From positions 1 through 33,083 of the forward strand of contig NZ_QPLJ01000036.1 of the NCBI RefSeq assembly GCF_003340555.1: a DNA stretch of 33,083 nt, written 5' to 3'. The translations under genes were made by a program, and so were the position numbers. The DNA comes from Jannaschia formosa. GTDB lineage: Bacteria; Pseudomonadota; Alphaproteobacteria; Rhodobacterales; Rhodobacteraceae. Below are positions 1 to 6,889 of the stretch, piece after piece; position 1 is the stretch's first letter; every line of letters starts with the position of its first letter. The notes beneath the pieces are model-generated. The model was not told the origin of the DNA. It searched no databases and was given only the letters and a program-made list of their open reading frames with translations.

Positions 1-101
1 ACCGCCTGCCAGCGCGAGGCATGCTGACCCTCGGTCTCGAGAACCAGCCGCACGGCGCGCTCGCGCACCTCAGGGGAAAACTTGTTCGTGGTCTTGCTCA
101 T
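1..101 (-). CDS. IS3-family transposase OrfA, N-terminal part
   Basis: Thirty-three codons of an IS3-type OrfA are present, starting at ATG on the minus strand at 101 and running off the left edge. The N-terminal motif (KFSPEVRERAVRLVLE) is the first helix region of the IS3/IS911-type HTH domain, which binds the terminal repeats. An AGGATGGAGC stretch just upstream of the start can serve as ribosome binding site. In intact elements OrfA and OrfB are joined by programmed frameshifting to make the active transposase; this cannot be checked here. Confidence 0.85.
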   Translation of the reverse strand, partial: MSKTTNKFSPEVRERAVRLVLETEGQHASRWQA

Positions 102-154
102 GATGCTCCATCCTACTCAGGAGTTGGAGCCTCCGGCAGACCCGGCGCGGTTCA
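1..154 (-). mobile_element. IS3-family insertion sequence, 5' end (partial)
   Basis: The complement of 1-101 encodes the start of an IS3-family OrfA (MSKTTNKFSPEVRERAVRLV and onward), the HTH-containing protein that begins such elements. Upstream of its ATG (complement of 99-101) the sequence ends in a terminal-repeat-like TGAACCGCGCCGGG read from 154 leftwards, which matches the usual 5' end of this IS group. The element therefore enters from the left edge and ends at about 154; orfB and the other terminal repeat lie outside the window. The IS3 family assignment is from motif memory, and the exact IS name is not known. Confidence 0.85.
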
Positions 155-206
155 GATCTACCGTCTACCGTTGGTTCGCAGTCCAGCCGCTAGGCGAGCT
201 TTCAAC

Positions 207-560
207 ATGACCTCCGCTCTGATCTCGCTAAGGCCTCGTCTACTCCAACTCCATAAGGGACAAGCTGAAGAAGGCATCCCGCCGTGGAGAGAGCTATCTC
301 CACGGCAGCTATCCGGCATCATTGGCGTCACCGTCCAGGCACTGGCCAACTGGCGTTACAGGGGAAATGGCCCCCGCTTTACGCAACGTCCAAGGACCCG
401 CGTCTGTCTCTATCGCCTCTGTGACGTCTTTGAATGGGCAACCGGCCTCCCCGCCTGGCACCACAACAAGGCCTGGCTCCTTGCACGCGGGTTGGTACCT
501 GACGACGCCGACGAACTCTACATCGAGTGGGTATGTTCGATTTTCCCAGGGCCAAGGTGA
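207..560 (+). CDS. Excisionase/AlpA-like helix-turn-helix protein
   Basis: 117 residues from ATG 207. The centre (about residues 27-75) reads LSPRQLSGIIGVTVQALANW followed by RYRGNGPRF and later YRLCDVFEW. This is the pattern of small MerR/AlpA-type winged HTH proteins: a helix choosing the site, the W-R-x-x-G-x-G-P turn, then a (Y/R)-x-x-D-V-x-x-W helix. Such proteins usually act as excisionases or activators of integrase genes on mobile islands. The C-terminal 40 residues (AWHHNKAWLLARG onward) are not recognised. Codon use is less GC-rich than the chromosomal genes further right, which fits a transferred gene. The start is uncertain because the reading frame stays open upstream into the IS; no strong ribosome binding site is visible. 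Confidence 0.6.
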   Translation: MTSALISLRPRLLQLHKGQAEEGIPPWRELSPRQLSGIIGVTVQALANWRYRGNGPRFTQRPRTRVCLYRLCDVFEWATGLPAWHHNKAWLLARGLVPDDADELYIEWVCSIFPGPR

Positions 561-690
561 TGAAATGGCAGAAAGGCGCCAGTTCGGGAGGATTTGGTCT
601 GCCATAGTTATGGCGCCAACCCGTTGTCATTCCTATAAAAAGGTCTACCCCTCCGTCGTTGACACGTCGGGAAGACCTGACCGGCGGGTC

Positions 691-736
691 CGCTGTCCTA
701 GGAGATCATGCGCCGCTGTCCTAGGAGATCATGCGC
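691..736 (+). repeat. Perfect 23-bp tandem duplication
   Basis: Positions 691-713 and 714-736 are identical 23-base units placed head to tail. Each contains the palindrome TCCTAGGA followed by GATCATGCGC. Two copies only. It may be a replication-slippage duplication or a pair of protein binding sites; nothing in the sequence decides between these. Confidence 0.8.
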
Positions 737-1064
737 CGCCCTCCAAGGCTGGCCGCTCGGCTCTGACCGACTCCAGCGCTGGGCAAGCCTTCCCGCCCCG
801 ATGAAGCCCTTCAGGGACCATCCCAAGTCGAGTATGACCCGCACGCGCAAGTATTCGATTTTGACTTCTGGCCCCGATCTGACCGCGGCCAAGAGAACCC
901 TTGACTCCTGTGGAAATGGGTATTGACGCGTCGAATCACCTCGAGTAAGGACTGCACGTCTCTCAGATCACCTATCACCTATCAGTTTATCAGCGCCTCA
1001 GACGCGCACGTAAACGAAACAACATCGGCCAGCCCCCTGCGGCCTTGATAGTAGGTGTCTCTCC

Positions 1065-1286
1065 ATGAACGACCCTTTCAGCGAACTGCGCATTGCGCAG
1101 GATCTTGTTGCGCGCCTTGCTCGCCACGTCGCGACCGAACTGGACCTCCACTACGACGCCATCGACCCTTAACTCATGGCTGAAGAGTTGGCCGACTTGC
1201 AGCAGGCCAAGCGGGTATTGACCCATGCGAACATGCCTGTGGCCAAGGTGGTGACCCACGTTCTGGTCAAGGCCGGGCTGAAATAG
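1065..1286 (+). pseudogene. Small ORF interrupted by one in-frame stop
   Basis: ATG 1065 opens 35 codons (MNDPFSELRIAQDLVARLAR and onward) ending at TAA 1170-1172. Three bases later, in the same frame, ATG 1176 opens 36 further codons (MAEELADLQQAKRVLTHANM and onward) ending at TAG 1284-1286. Both halves look like ordinary charged, helix-rich protein rather than random translation, and read together they would make a compact protein of about 73 residues. The simplest reading is a small island gene broken by a nonsense mutation; two translationally coupled microproteins or stop-codon readthrough are alternatives. No family is recognised. Confidence 0.4.
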
Positions 1287-1452
1287 GGTAATCCTACAGA
1301 CTCGCCTCCGCGGGCGGTTCAATCGAGCCGCATCGGAGCCTAAGTCAGGGGAACGGTCGCATATCAGATCAATCCCCTATCCGATTATCCCAGCTTATCA
1401 ACTTTCCATTATCAGCGATCTCCTCCCCTCAACTCGTCTGCGGAGACAACAG

Positions 1453-1674
1453 ATGGTTCGGAAAGCCACGGCGTCCATTACTCCCGTGTTCGCGAGATCC
1501 GATACGGCAGCGCGACTTCTCGACATTAGCGAGGCCGAGTTTCTACGCCTTGTCGAATCCAAGCATCTCCCCGATCCCGTCGTGATCGACCGGCATCGAC
1601 GCTGGCATATGACCGATCTTTACAAGCTCTTGAGTGGTTCGGCTCTCGAGGGACTGGGAGACGTCTCATGGTGA
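1453..1674 (+). CDS. AlpA-like HTH regulator/excisionase upstream of integrase
   Basis: 73 residues, preceded by GGAGAC just before the ATG. The middle (ARSDTAARLLDISEAEFLRL, then LPDPVVIDRHRRWHMTDL) is the AlpA/HTH_17 pattern: a helix-turn-helix that tests position L-x-I-S-x-x-x-F, followed by a P-x-P-V wing and a W-x-x-x-D-L helix. Proteins of this type sit directly in front of tyrosine-recombinase genes and act as recombination directionality factors or activators of the integrase. Its end overlaps the start of the integrase by 7 bases, so the two are almost certainly co-translated. Confidence 0.75.
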   Translation: MVRKATASITPVFARSDTAARLLDISEAEFLRLVESKHLPDPVVIDRHRRWHMTDLYKLLSGSALEGLGDVSW

Positions 1675-2660
1675 AGAAGAAGTACCTGTGGACTAACAAC
1701 CGGGGGTACACTTACGTGCGGCGTAATGGCACCCTTATCCCGATACGCGCCACAAAGGGTACGGCCGAGTTCGATTCGGAGTATTGGGCCATTATGCGTG
1801 GCGACTCCTTGGTCTCGACTAGATCCTTCAACGGCCTGATTGCAAGCTATCGCGTATCATCCCGTTGGACCAAGTTGTCTGCACGGACGCGGGATGACTA
1901 CGAGAACGTCTTGAACGTACTGACCGAAAAGATCGGCACGATGGATTGCAGGCGGATGGTGCGCGCCGACGTCATCAAGGCGCGGGAGGGGCATAAGAAC
2001 CGGCCGCGCTTCGCAACATACGTCGTCCAGGTTCTAAGCATCCTGATGGAGCACGCCATCGACATTGGCTGGCGCAAGGACAATCCTGCCAAGGGCGTCG
2101 GCAAGGTGAAGACAGACGCGGACAAGACGAAGCCACATCTACCTTGGACCGATGATGCCGTCGCCGTTTTCCGCTCGGGTGCTGCCCCCCTGCCGCTCCT
2201 GATTTTCGAGCTCGGACTGGGTAGCGTGCAACGCCCTGCTGACTGCACGAAGTTTAGATGGGAGGATTATGACGGTCGCTGCCTAAGGATCGAACAGGGA
2301 AAGACCAAGGTCCACCTTACGTTGCCCTGCACAGAGCGGTTGCGGGCGATCCTCGACAAGCAGGAGCGGATCAGTGAGACGATCCTCGTAAACCGGCGGG
2401 GGGCCCCTTTGGCCTACCAAACGATGGCACAGATCATGCTTAAGGAGCGTCGCCGTCTTGGCGTCGAGGCATTCGATCTTCATGCCCTACGCTATCGGGG
2501 GGTGATGGAGTTAGCCCTCGCGGGTTGCACCGACGATGAGATCGCGAGCTACAGTGGCCATGCATCGAAGGAAATGATCCGCCACTACGCTGGCAAAGCC
2601 CGCCAGGAGACCGCTGCCCGAAGGGCTCTCGAGAAGCGGGAGGCGGATGACCGGCGCTGA
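1668..2660 (+). CDS. Tyrosine recombinase / phage-type integrase
   Basis: 330 residues, a normal length for island integrases, from ATG 1668. It would catalyse site-specific insertion and excision of the element at an att site, forming a 3'-phosphotyrosyl intermediate. An N-terminal SAM-like arm domain (about 50-140) precedes the catalytic domain. The catalytic set is visible: R189 in SVQRPADCTKFRW, a lysine at 212 or 214 in the beta-hairpin, H272 and R275 in LHALRYRG, H298 in SGHAS, and nucleophile Y307 in IRHYAGKA. All are present, so the enzyme may be active. It is coupled to the AlpA-like gene upstream and ends 135 bases before tRNA-Cys, a typical arrangement for an integrase next to its attachment tRNA. 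Confidence 0.88.
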   Translation: MVKKKYLWTNNRGYTYVRRNGTLIPIRATKGTAEFDSEYWAIMRGDSLVSTRSFNGLIASYRVSSRWTKLSARTRDDYENVLNVLTEKIGTMDCRRMVRADVIKAREGHKNRPRFATYVVQVLSILMEHAIDIGWRKDNPAKGVGKVKTDADKTKPHLPWTDDAVAVFRSGAAPLPLLIFELGLGSVQRPADCTKFRWEDYDGRCLRIEQGKTKVHLTLPCTERLRAILDKQERISETILVNRRGAPLAYQTMAQIMLKERRRLGVEAFDLHALRYRGVMELALAGCTDDEIASYSGHASKEMIRHYAGKARQETAARRALEKREADDRR

Positions 2661-2795
2661 GCATCCCGGAAGATAGGGGATGGGGCCGACAGCGGACAGA
2701 ACGGGTACAAAACAAGAAAGTGAAAACAAGGGTGAGAACTCGACCAGACTGGCCTTGCGGCTGATCGCCGAAAACCCTAGAGAAACCGAAGCTTC

Positions 2796-2869
2796 GGCGA
2801 GTTGGCGGAGTGGTTACGCAGCGGATTGCAAATCCGTGCACACCGGTTCGATTCCGGTACTCGCCTCCA
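2796..2869 (+). tRNA. tRNA-Cys (anticodon GCA)
   Basis: A complete 74-base cloverleaf: 5' acceptor arm GGCGAGT pairs perfectly with ACTCGCC at 2859-2865, followed by discriminator T and an encoded CCA. The D-arm/loop contains GGAGTGGTTACGCAG, the anticodon loop is ATTGCAAA with GCA at 2828-2830, and the T-arm is CCGGTTCGATTCCGG. GCA reads cysteine codons. Integrase sequences lie on both sides (1668-2660 and 2905-3340), so this tRNA is the likely attachment target of the islands here. Confidence 0.95.
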
Positions 2870-2904
2870 GCACCCCTTAGCGTATTGTTTTCGCAAAGGA
2901 GCCC

Positions 2905-3345
2905 GTGACGTTGTCCAGCCAAGAGTTGTCCAATATGGACCACATCGACGCGAAGGACACCGAAGACATGCGTTACCTTGTTCGCCCCCGTGGTGACGGA
3001 AAGGGCTACGTTTTTCGGACGGTCACGCCGGATGCTCTGAAGGGTTTGAACAACCCTCGCACCGGGAAGCCGTTCGGACGGGAGATCAAGCTAGGACTGG
3101 ACACGAGGCACCTGCCTACGGCTCGCCAGCGCCGAGACGTCGTCCTTGGCGAACTGAGGGCGTTAGCTCTCCGCCAAGCGGGCGATGATGCATTCGCACT
3201 CCAGACCGCCTTGGACTGGCGCGAGGACATCGCCAGAGCGCGGGAGAAAGACCCGTCCGGCGAACAGGCGAAGCTGATGGAGCTGGTACTCGTCGACAAG
3301 CTGGAAGCTCAGGAGATGGCTGGGCGTTCTGTCAAAGGCCTTAGG
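2905..3345 (+). pseudogene. Integrase N-terminal fragment beside tRNA-Cys
   Basis: Starting at GTG 2905 behind AAAGGAG (or at ATG 2968), the frame encodes MRYLVRPRGDGKGYVFRTVT and then GREIKLGLDTRHLPTARQRR. This is the typical beginning of integrases with an N-terminal arm-binding domain of the kind found in alphaproteobacterial islands integrated at tRNAs. The homology stops near LVDKLEAQEM (about 3300-3345), after which the frame enters the antisense of a hisD-like gene. The core-binding and catalytic domains are therefore missing, so it cannot recombine. It sits 36 bases after the tRNA, the classical position of an island integrase, and marks a deleted or replaced older island. Confidence 0.7.
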
Positions 3346-3739
3346 CGTCTTGGTAGGGTCGCGCAGCCTGCGGGAGGTCGTCGGCGATCACCATGGTCTC
3401 GGTCGGCCCGGCGAAGAGGATGGTGCCGGGCATCGTCTCGACCTCGACATCCTTCATCAAGTCGCGCTGGACCCGGGCGAAGTTGCGCACCTGCTCCTGA
3501 GCGAAGCGGATGTCGGCGAGCTCGCGCTCCGACAACTCGCCGATCAGCGCGTCGATCTCGGGCTGGCTCAGGCGAAAGCTCTCGGGCTCGTAGCTGTCGA
3601 ACCTTGCCGACAACTCGCGCACGGCGGCGTCGCCTCGCGCGTCGATGTCCCTCAAGGTCGCCTCGACCGAGGCACGCACCTTCGCATCGTCCTCGGCGCG
3701 ATCGGCGGTGGATTTCGCGGTCTTGAGGCGCTCGGCCAT
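3341..3739 (-). pseudogene. hisD-like dehydrogenase remnant with internal deletion
   Basis: The minus-strand frame of 132 codons begins MAERLKTAKSTADRAEDDAK and continues through RGDAAVRELSARFD and DIRFAQEQVRNFA to VEVETMPG. This is the first ~105 residues of the histidinol dehydrogenase superfamily, closest in feel to the HpsN-type sulfopropanediol dehydrogenase branch of marine Rhodobacterales. It then jumps to ILFAGPTETMVIADD, a motif that normally lies roughly 150 residues further on (AGPTE), and stops shortly after. The NAD site, zinc ligands and catalytic histidines are absent. The gene is thus both internally deleted and cut off at its 3' end by the integrase junction. Family assignment is by motif memory. 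Confidence 0.7.
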
Positions 3740-3819
3740 CTGGAACCCTCCCCGGGCTCGGCGCCACCTTAGGGGAGGCGGTGGCCGTGCTCAAACGAGT
3801 TTTGCAGTCCTATGCAAAG

Positions 3820-4812
3820 CTAGAGGCCCGCGATCCAGCCGGTCAGCAGCGCGATCATCTCTTCCGTGCGCCCGGGCGAGAGGATGTCGCCCGCGAGGAC
3901 GTGCTCGTTCGGATCGTCGCCCGGCGAAGGCGCGACCCGCTCGACCGTGACCGGCCCGCCCCAGGCGGCCAGCACGTCCTCGATGGCCTCGGGTGCGACG
4001 ACCCGGTCGCGCGGCGAGAAGACGAAGAGTGCGGGCGTCCGCGTCGCCCCCCAGTCGAGCCCCTCCGCATGGTCGATCAGCGCCTGCATCGGCAAGGTGG
4101 CGACCGTCGGATAACGGGTCGTCCAGTGTCTGGCGTGGCGCTCGTTGAGCGGCTGGAACGCCCGCTCCGGCCCGGCCACCAGCGGCACCCACCAGCGCGC
4201 CGCGGGCCAGGAGAGCAGGGCCGCCGCGGGGTTCGCCACCCGGAAGTTGGGCGAGATCAGCACGATTCCCGCCAGCCCTTCCCGCTGCGCCGCAAGCGCC
4301 GGGTCGGCGGCCAGCACGGCGGCGAGCGTCCCTCCGGTCGAGGTTCCGATGACGACCACCCGGTCGCCAAGCCGGCGGCCGACTTCCATCGCCTCGGCCA
4401 CGTCCTCCAGCCAGTCGCCGGCGTCGGGCTCCGCCATGGCGGCCCCGTTGCGCCCATGCCCGGCAAGCCGCTGGTAGAACAGGTTCGCGCCCGTCGCCTC
4501 GGCGACGCGGTCGGCGACGGGCCGGGTCTCCCAGAGATCGGCGGAGAAGCCGTGCAGGTAGACGATGGCCAGCGGGGTCCGCTGCCCCGGAGGACCGGCC
4601 CAGAGGATGCGCTTGGCGGCGTCGGGGCGCAGGTCCGGCACCCGCGCTTCGCGGTCGGCGAACCAGCGGTCGAGATCGGGAGGCAGGACGGACGGATCGA
4701 AGGCGATCTCGGTCTCGACCTCCTCGTAGGTGCCCGCGACCCACAGCGCGGCGACCGCGATCGCCAGCCCGACGATCAGGAACAGGAAACCGCGCAGGAC
4801 CGTCGTCAGCAT
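3820..4812 (-). CDS. Membrane-anchored alpha/beta hydrolase
   Basis: 330 residues. An N-terminal hydrophobic helix (about 5-27) suggests a signal anchor placing the enzyme at the periplasmic face of the inner membrane. The alpha/beta-hydrolase core follows: oxyanion strand YLHGF (85-89), nucleophile elbow GTSTG with Ser158, acid Asp269 in FSPRDRVV, and base His304 in PNEHVL. It resembles serine carboxylesterases/lysophospholipases, but the substrate cannot be told. It is followed on the same strand, after transcription of the next hydrolase (4856-5599), by a 43-base gap, so both hydrolases probably share one transcript. Confidence 0.8.
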   Translation of the reverse strand: MLTTVLRGFLFLIVGLAIAVAALWVAGTYEEVETEIAFDPSVLPPDLDRWFADREARVPDLRPDAAKRILWAGPPGQRTPLAIVYLHGFSADLWETRPVADRVAEATGANLFYQRLAGHGRNGAAMAEPDAGDWLEDVAEAMEVGRRLGDRVVVIGTSTGGTLAAVLAADPALAAQREGLAGIVLISPNFRVANPAAALLSWPAARWWVPLVAGPERAFQPLNERHARHWTTRYPTVATLPMQALIDHAEGLDWGATRTPALFVFSPRDRVVAPEAIEDVLAAWGGPVTVERVAPSPGDDPNEHVLAGDILSPGRTEEMIALLTGWIAGL

Positions 4813-4855
4813 GACCCACCTCCGGCGTTCATGGGCAGGCGGGGCGGCCGCGGGG

Positions 4856-5599
4856 TCAAGCGCCGATCCGCTCCAGCACCTCCGCGACGCTGCGTTCGAT
4901 CAGCCGCAGCTCCTCGGGGCCCGAGAACCGGTGGTCGGCCCCCTTCACGAGGGTCAGCCGCATGTCCGGACCTTCGGCATGGGCCAGCAGGCGGTGCGCC
5001 CAGGCTTCCGGCACGTCGACATCGGCCGTGCCCTGCAGGAACCGCACCGGGATCGGCAGCGCCAGCGGCGTGCGCAGCACGAGGCGTCCGCGTCCCTCTT
5101 CGATCAGGTGCTGTGTGATGATGTAGGGCTCGCCGTATTCCGAGGGCACGGCGACGCGCCCGGTCTCGAACAGCTCGACCCTCTGCGCCTCGTCGAAGGA
5201 CGCCCAATAGCCGTCCTCGGTGAAATCCGGCGCCGCGGCGATGGTGACAAGTCCCGCAACCCGCTCCGGCCGGTCCCGGGCGATCAGCAGCGCGATCCAC
5301 CCGCCCATAGAGGAGCCGACGAGCACATAGGGCTGCGCGATCTCGTGGTCGATAACGGCCAGCGCGTCCTGCATCCAGGTCCCGATGGACCCGGCCTCGA
5401 AGCTGCCGCCCGAGATCCCGTGCCCGGAATAGTCGAGCCGAAGGAAGGCCCGGCCCTGCGCCCGGGCCCAGGCCTCCAGCGCCAGCGCCTTGGTTCCCTG
5501 CATGTCCGATTTGAAGCCGCCGAGGAAGACGACGGCCGGGGCCTCGCCCGGCGTGAACTCGTAGGCGAGGCGCAGTCCGTTCCGCTCGATCACCGCCAT
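4856..5599 (-). CDS. Alpha/beta hydrolase (ABHD10/thioesterase-like)
   Basis: 247 residues from the ATG at 5599, chosen because GGAGGA lies 7 bases upstream; the frame is open further up but without a better site. Core motifs: FLGGFKSDM near residue 27 (oxyanion region), LDYSGHGISGG, nucleophile elbow GSSMGG with Ser97, acid in LQGTADVDVP (Asp193 or Asp195) and base His223 in KGADHRF. The G-G-F-x-S-D-M and D-Y-S-G-H-G-x-S pattern is shared with ABHD10/palmitoyl-thioesterase-like bacterial hydrolases. No signal peptide, so cytosolic. It is transcribed divergently from the ArsR-type regulator at 5710, and that intergenic region carries two operator-like dyads, so the regulator may control it. 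Confidence 0.82.
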   Translation of the reverse strand: MAVIERNGLRLAYEFTPGEAPAVVFLGGFKSDMQGTKALALEAWARAQGRAFLRLDYSGHGISGGSFEAGSIGTWMQDALAVIDHEIAQPYVLVGSSMGGWIALLIARDRPERVAGLVTIAAAPDFTEDGYWASFDEAQRVELFETGRVAVPSEYGEPYIITQHLIEEGRGRLVLRTPLALPIPVRFLQGTADVDVPEAWAHRLLAHAEGPDMRLTLVKGADHRFSGPEELRLIERSVAEVLERIGA

Positions 5600-5652
5600 G
5601 ACATATCCTCCTGCACCGGCAGATAGGCCATTCTGGCGCGCTCGGCAAATAA

Positions 5653-5696
5653 GTGACCTCATGGTCACATGTCTTGACAGGTGACCGGATCATCAC
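5653..5696. promoter_or_regulatory. Two 16-bp operator-like dyads over a divergent promoter
   Basis: GTGACC-TCAT-GGTCAC at 5653-5668 is a perfect 6-bp inverted repeat. GTGACC-GGAT-CATCAC at 5681-5696 is a second, imperfect dyad of identical length and spacing. Their centres are 28 bases apart. A consensus-like -35 TTGACA lies between them (5674-5679), with a weak TATGGA at 5698-5703, so the second dyad fills the -35/-10 spacer of the promoter reading into the regulator at 5710. This is the geometry of an autorepressed ArsR-type promoter, and it also covers the 5' side of the divergent hydrolase gene. Confidence 0.6.
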
Positions 5697-5709
5697 GTAT
5701 GGACGAGGC

Positions 5710-6375
5710 ATGGACCTGATCTTCAAATCCCTCGCCGACCCCTCGCGCCGCGACCTGCTCGACGCGCTGCGACGGCAGGACGGCCAGACCCTGTCGGAGC
5801 TGGAGAGCGGCCTGCCCCTCAGCCGCTTCGGTGTGGCCAAACACCTGAAGCTGCTGGAGGAAGCGGGGCTCGTCACCCGCGTCAAGCGCGGCCGCTACAC
5901 TCATCACTACCTCAATGCCGTCCCCCTGGCCGAAGCCCTGTCCCGCTGGGTCGAACCGTTCGAGGTCGCCCCCGCCGCCGCGGGGCTTCTCGCCCTGAAG
6001 GCGCGTCTCGAGCAGGAGGCCGAGGCCCCGGACGTGGTCCATCACAGCTTCATCCGCTGCTCCCGCGACGCGCTGTGGTCGGCGTTGCGCGACAGCGCGC
6101 GCCGGCCCCTGCGGCCGGGCCCCGCCGGCGCGGTGGTCGCCTCCGACCCCGGCACGCGGCTGGAGACGCGGATGCCTGCTCACCTCACGCTGCCTGAAAC
6201 GCGCGTCGCCTACGAGATCGACAGCGAGGGCGCGCATCAGCATCTCACCGTCGGCCATTTCGGCCTGCCGCCCCCGCTCCGCCCGCAGCTTGCCGAGGCC
6301 TGGGCGCGCTGGTCGGCTGGGCTCAAGACCTGGCTTGAAACCGGAGAGCCCGCGACCTTCCCCCGCCCCGCCTGA
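5710..6375 (+). CDS. ArsR-family regulator fused to SRPBCC-like domain
   Basis: 221 residues from ATG 5710. Residues 1-90 are an ArsR-type winged helix (MDLIFKSLADPSRRDLLDAL, then LPLSRFGVAKHLKLLEEAGL and the wing VKRGRYTHHYL). There are no clustered cysteines, so it is not a metal sensor of the classic kind. Residues ~108-215 resemble an AHSA1/SRPBCC domain: HSFIRCSRDALWSAL at the start and GLKTWLETGEPA at the end, almost the same words as in the free-standing protein at 6461. The middle of the domain is about 30 residues shorter than in that paralogue and may have lost its ligand cavity. Regulator/SRPBCC neighbours are common, and fusion of the two is a known architecture. It likely represses its own promoter and the divergent hydrolase. 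Confidence 0.75.
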   Translation: MDLIFKSLADPSRRDLLDALRRQDGQTLSELESGLPLSRFGVAKHLKLLEEAGLVTRVKRGRYTHHYLNAVPLAEALSRWVEPFEVAPAAAGLLALKARLEQEAEAPDVVHHSFIRCSRDALWSALRDSARRPLRPGPAGAVVASDPGTRLETRMPAHLTLPETRVAYEIDSEGAHQHLTVGHFGLPPPLRPQLAEAWARWSAGLKTWLETGEPATFPRPA

Positions 6376-6460
6376 CGCACCCCCTCCCGCCCGCATTGCC
6401 GCCGTCCCGCCCGCGGGACGGCCACCGGATACCTGCGCCTGACCCAACGGAGAAATCCCG

Positions 6461-6889
6461 ATGACCGAGAAACCCGACTACGTTTTGCGCACCTTCATCC
6501 GGTGCAGCCAGGACGCGCTGTGGGACGCCCTGACCGACGCCGAGGCCGCCGCGTCCTACCACCCGTTCACGCCCGGCGCGGTCCGCGACGGCGACGCCCT
6601 GATCTACAAGCGGCCGGATGGATCGGACATGCTCGTTTGCCGCGAGACGGCGTTGACCCCGAAGACCCGCATCGAGGCGGAGTTCGCGCCGAAATGGGCG
6701 CCAGACGTGCCCGTGTCGCGCTTCATCTGGCTGATCGCGCCCGAGGGGGCGTTCTGCGCCCTGACGCTGGAGCATTACGACATCCCCGCGGGCGCCGTGG
6801 GCTATGCGGACGGGTGGGAACGGTTGGTGGCCGGGCTCAAGACCTGGCTCGAGACCGGCACGCCCGCGAAGATCGGGGGTGCGGCATGA
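6461..6889 (+). CDS. SRPBCC (AHSA1-like) domain protein
   Basis: 142 residues, with GGAGAAATCCCG just before the ATG. The whole protein is one SRPBCC/AHSA1 helix-grip fold: N-terminal strand VLRTFIRCSQDALWDALTD, the middle FTPGAVRDGDALIYKR and the closing helix GYADGWERLVAGLKTWLETG. Such proteins bind hydrophobic ligands or act as co-chaperone-like modules; the ligand is unknown. It is a tandem paralogue of the C-terminal half of the regulator upstream (both contain IRCS-DALW and GLKTWLETG-PA). Its stop overlaps the start of the MAPEG gene by 4 bases (ATGA), so the two are translationally coupled. Confidence 0.8.
   Translation: MTEKPDYVLRTFIRCSQDALWDALTDAEAAASYHPFTPGAVRDGDALIYKRPDGSDMLVCRETALTPKTRIEAEFAPKWAPDVPVSRFIWLIAPEGAFCALTLEHYDIPAGAVGYADGWERLVAGLKTWLETGTPAKIGGAA

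Larger units (their letters stand above)
561..1452. other. Gene-poor stretch of the mobile scar
   Basis: About 890 bases with no convincing full-size gene. It holds a 23-bp perfect tandem duplication (691-736), a short run of repeated TATCACC/TATCAG words near 968-990, and two small ORFs in one frame separated by a single stop (1065-1286). The base composition is mixed and lower in GC than the core genes. Long overlapping frames here show no family resemblance and are treated as chance. Confidence 0.5.

Noticed and set aside
691-736. A CRISPR array
   Set aside because: The two copies are directly adjacent with no spacers, only two units exist, and no cas genes are in the window.
2680-2880. 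A 66-codon frame covering the tRNA-Cys
   Set aside because: It runs straight through a perfectly folded tRNA and has no coding features.
3781-5118. A 445-codon plus-strand frame opposite the first hydrolase
   Set aside because: Arginine/proline-rich low-complexity translation, typical of the antisense of GC-rich genes. The minus-strand hydrolase has clear catalytic motifs.
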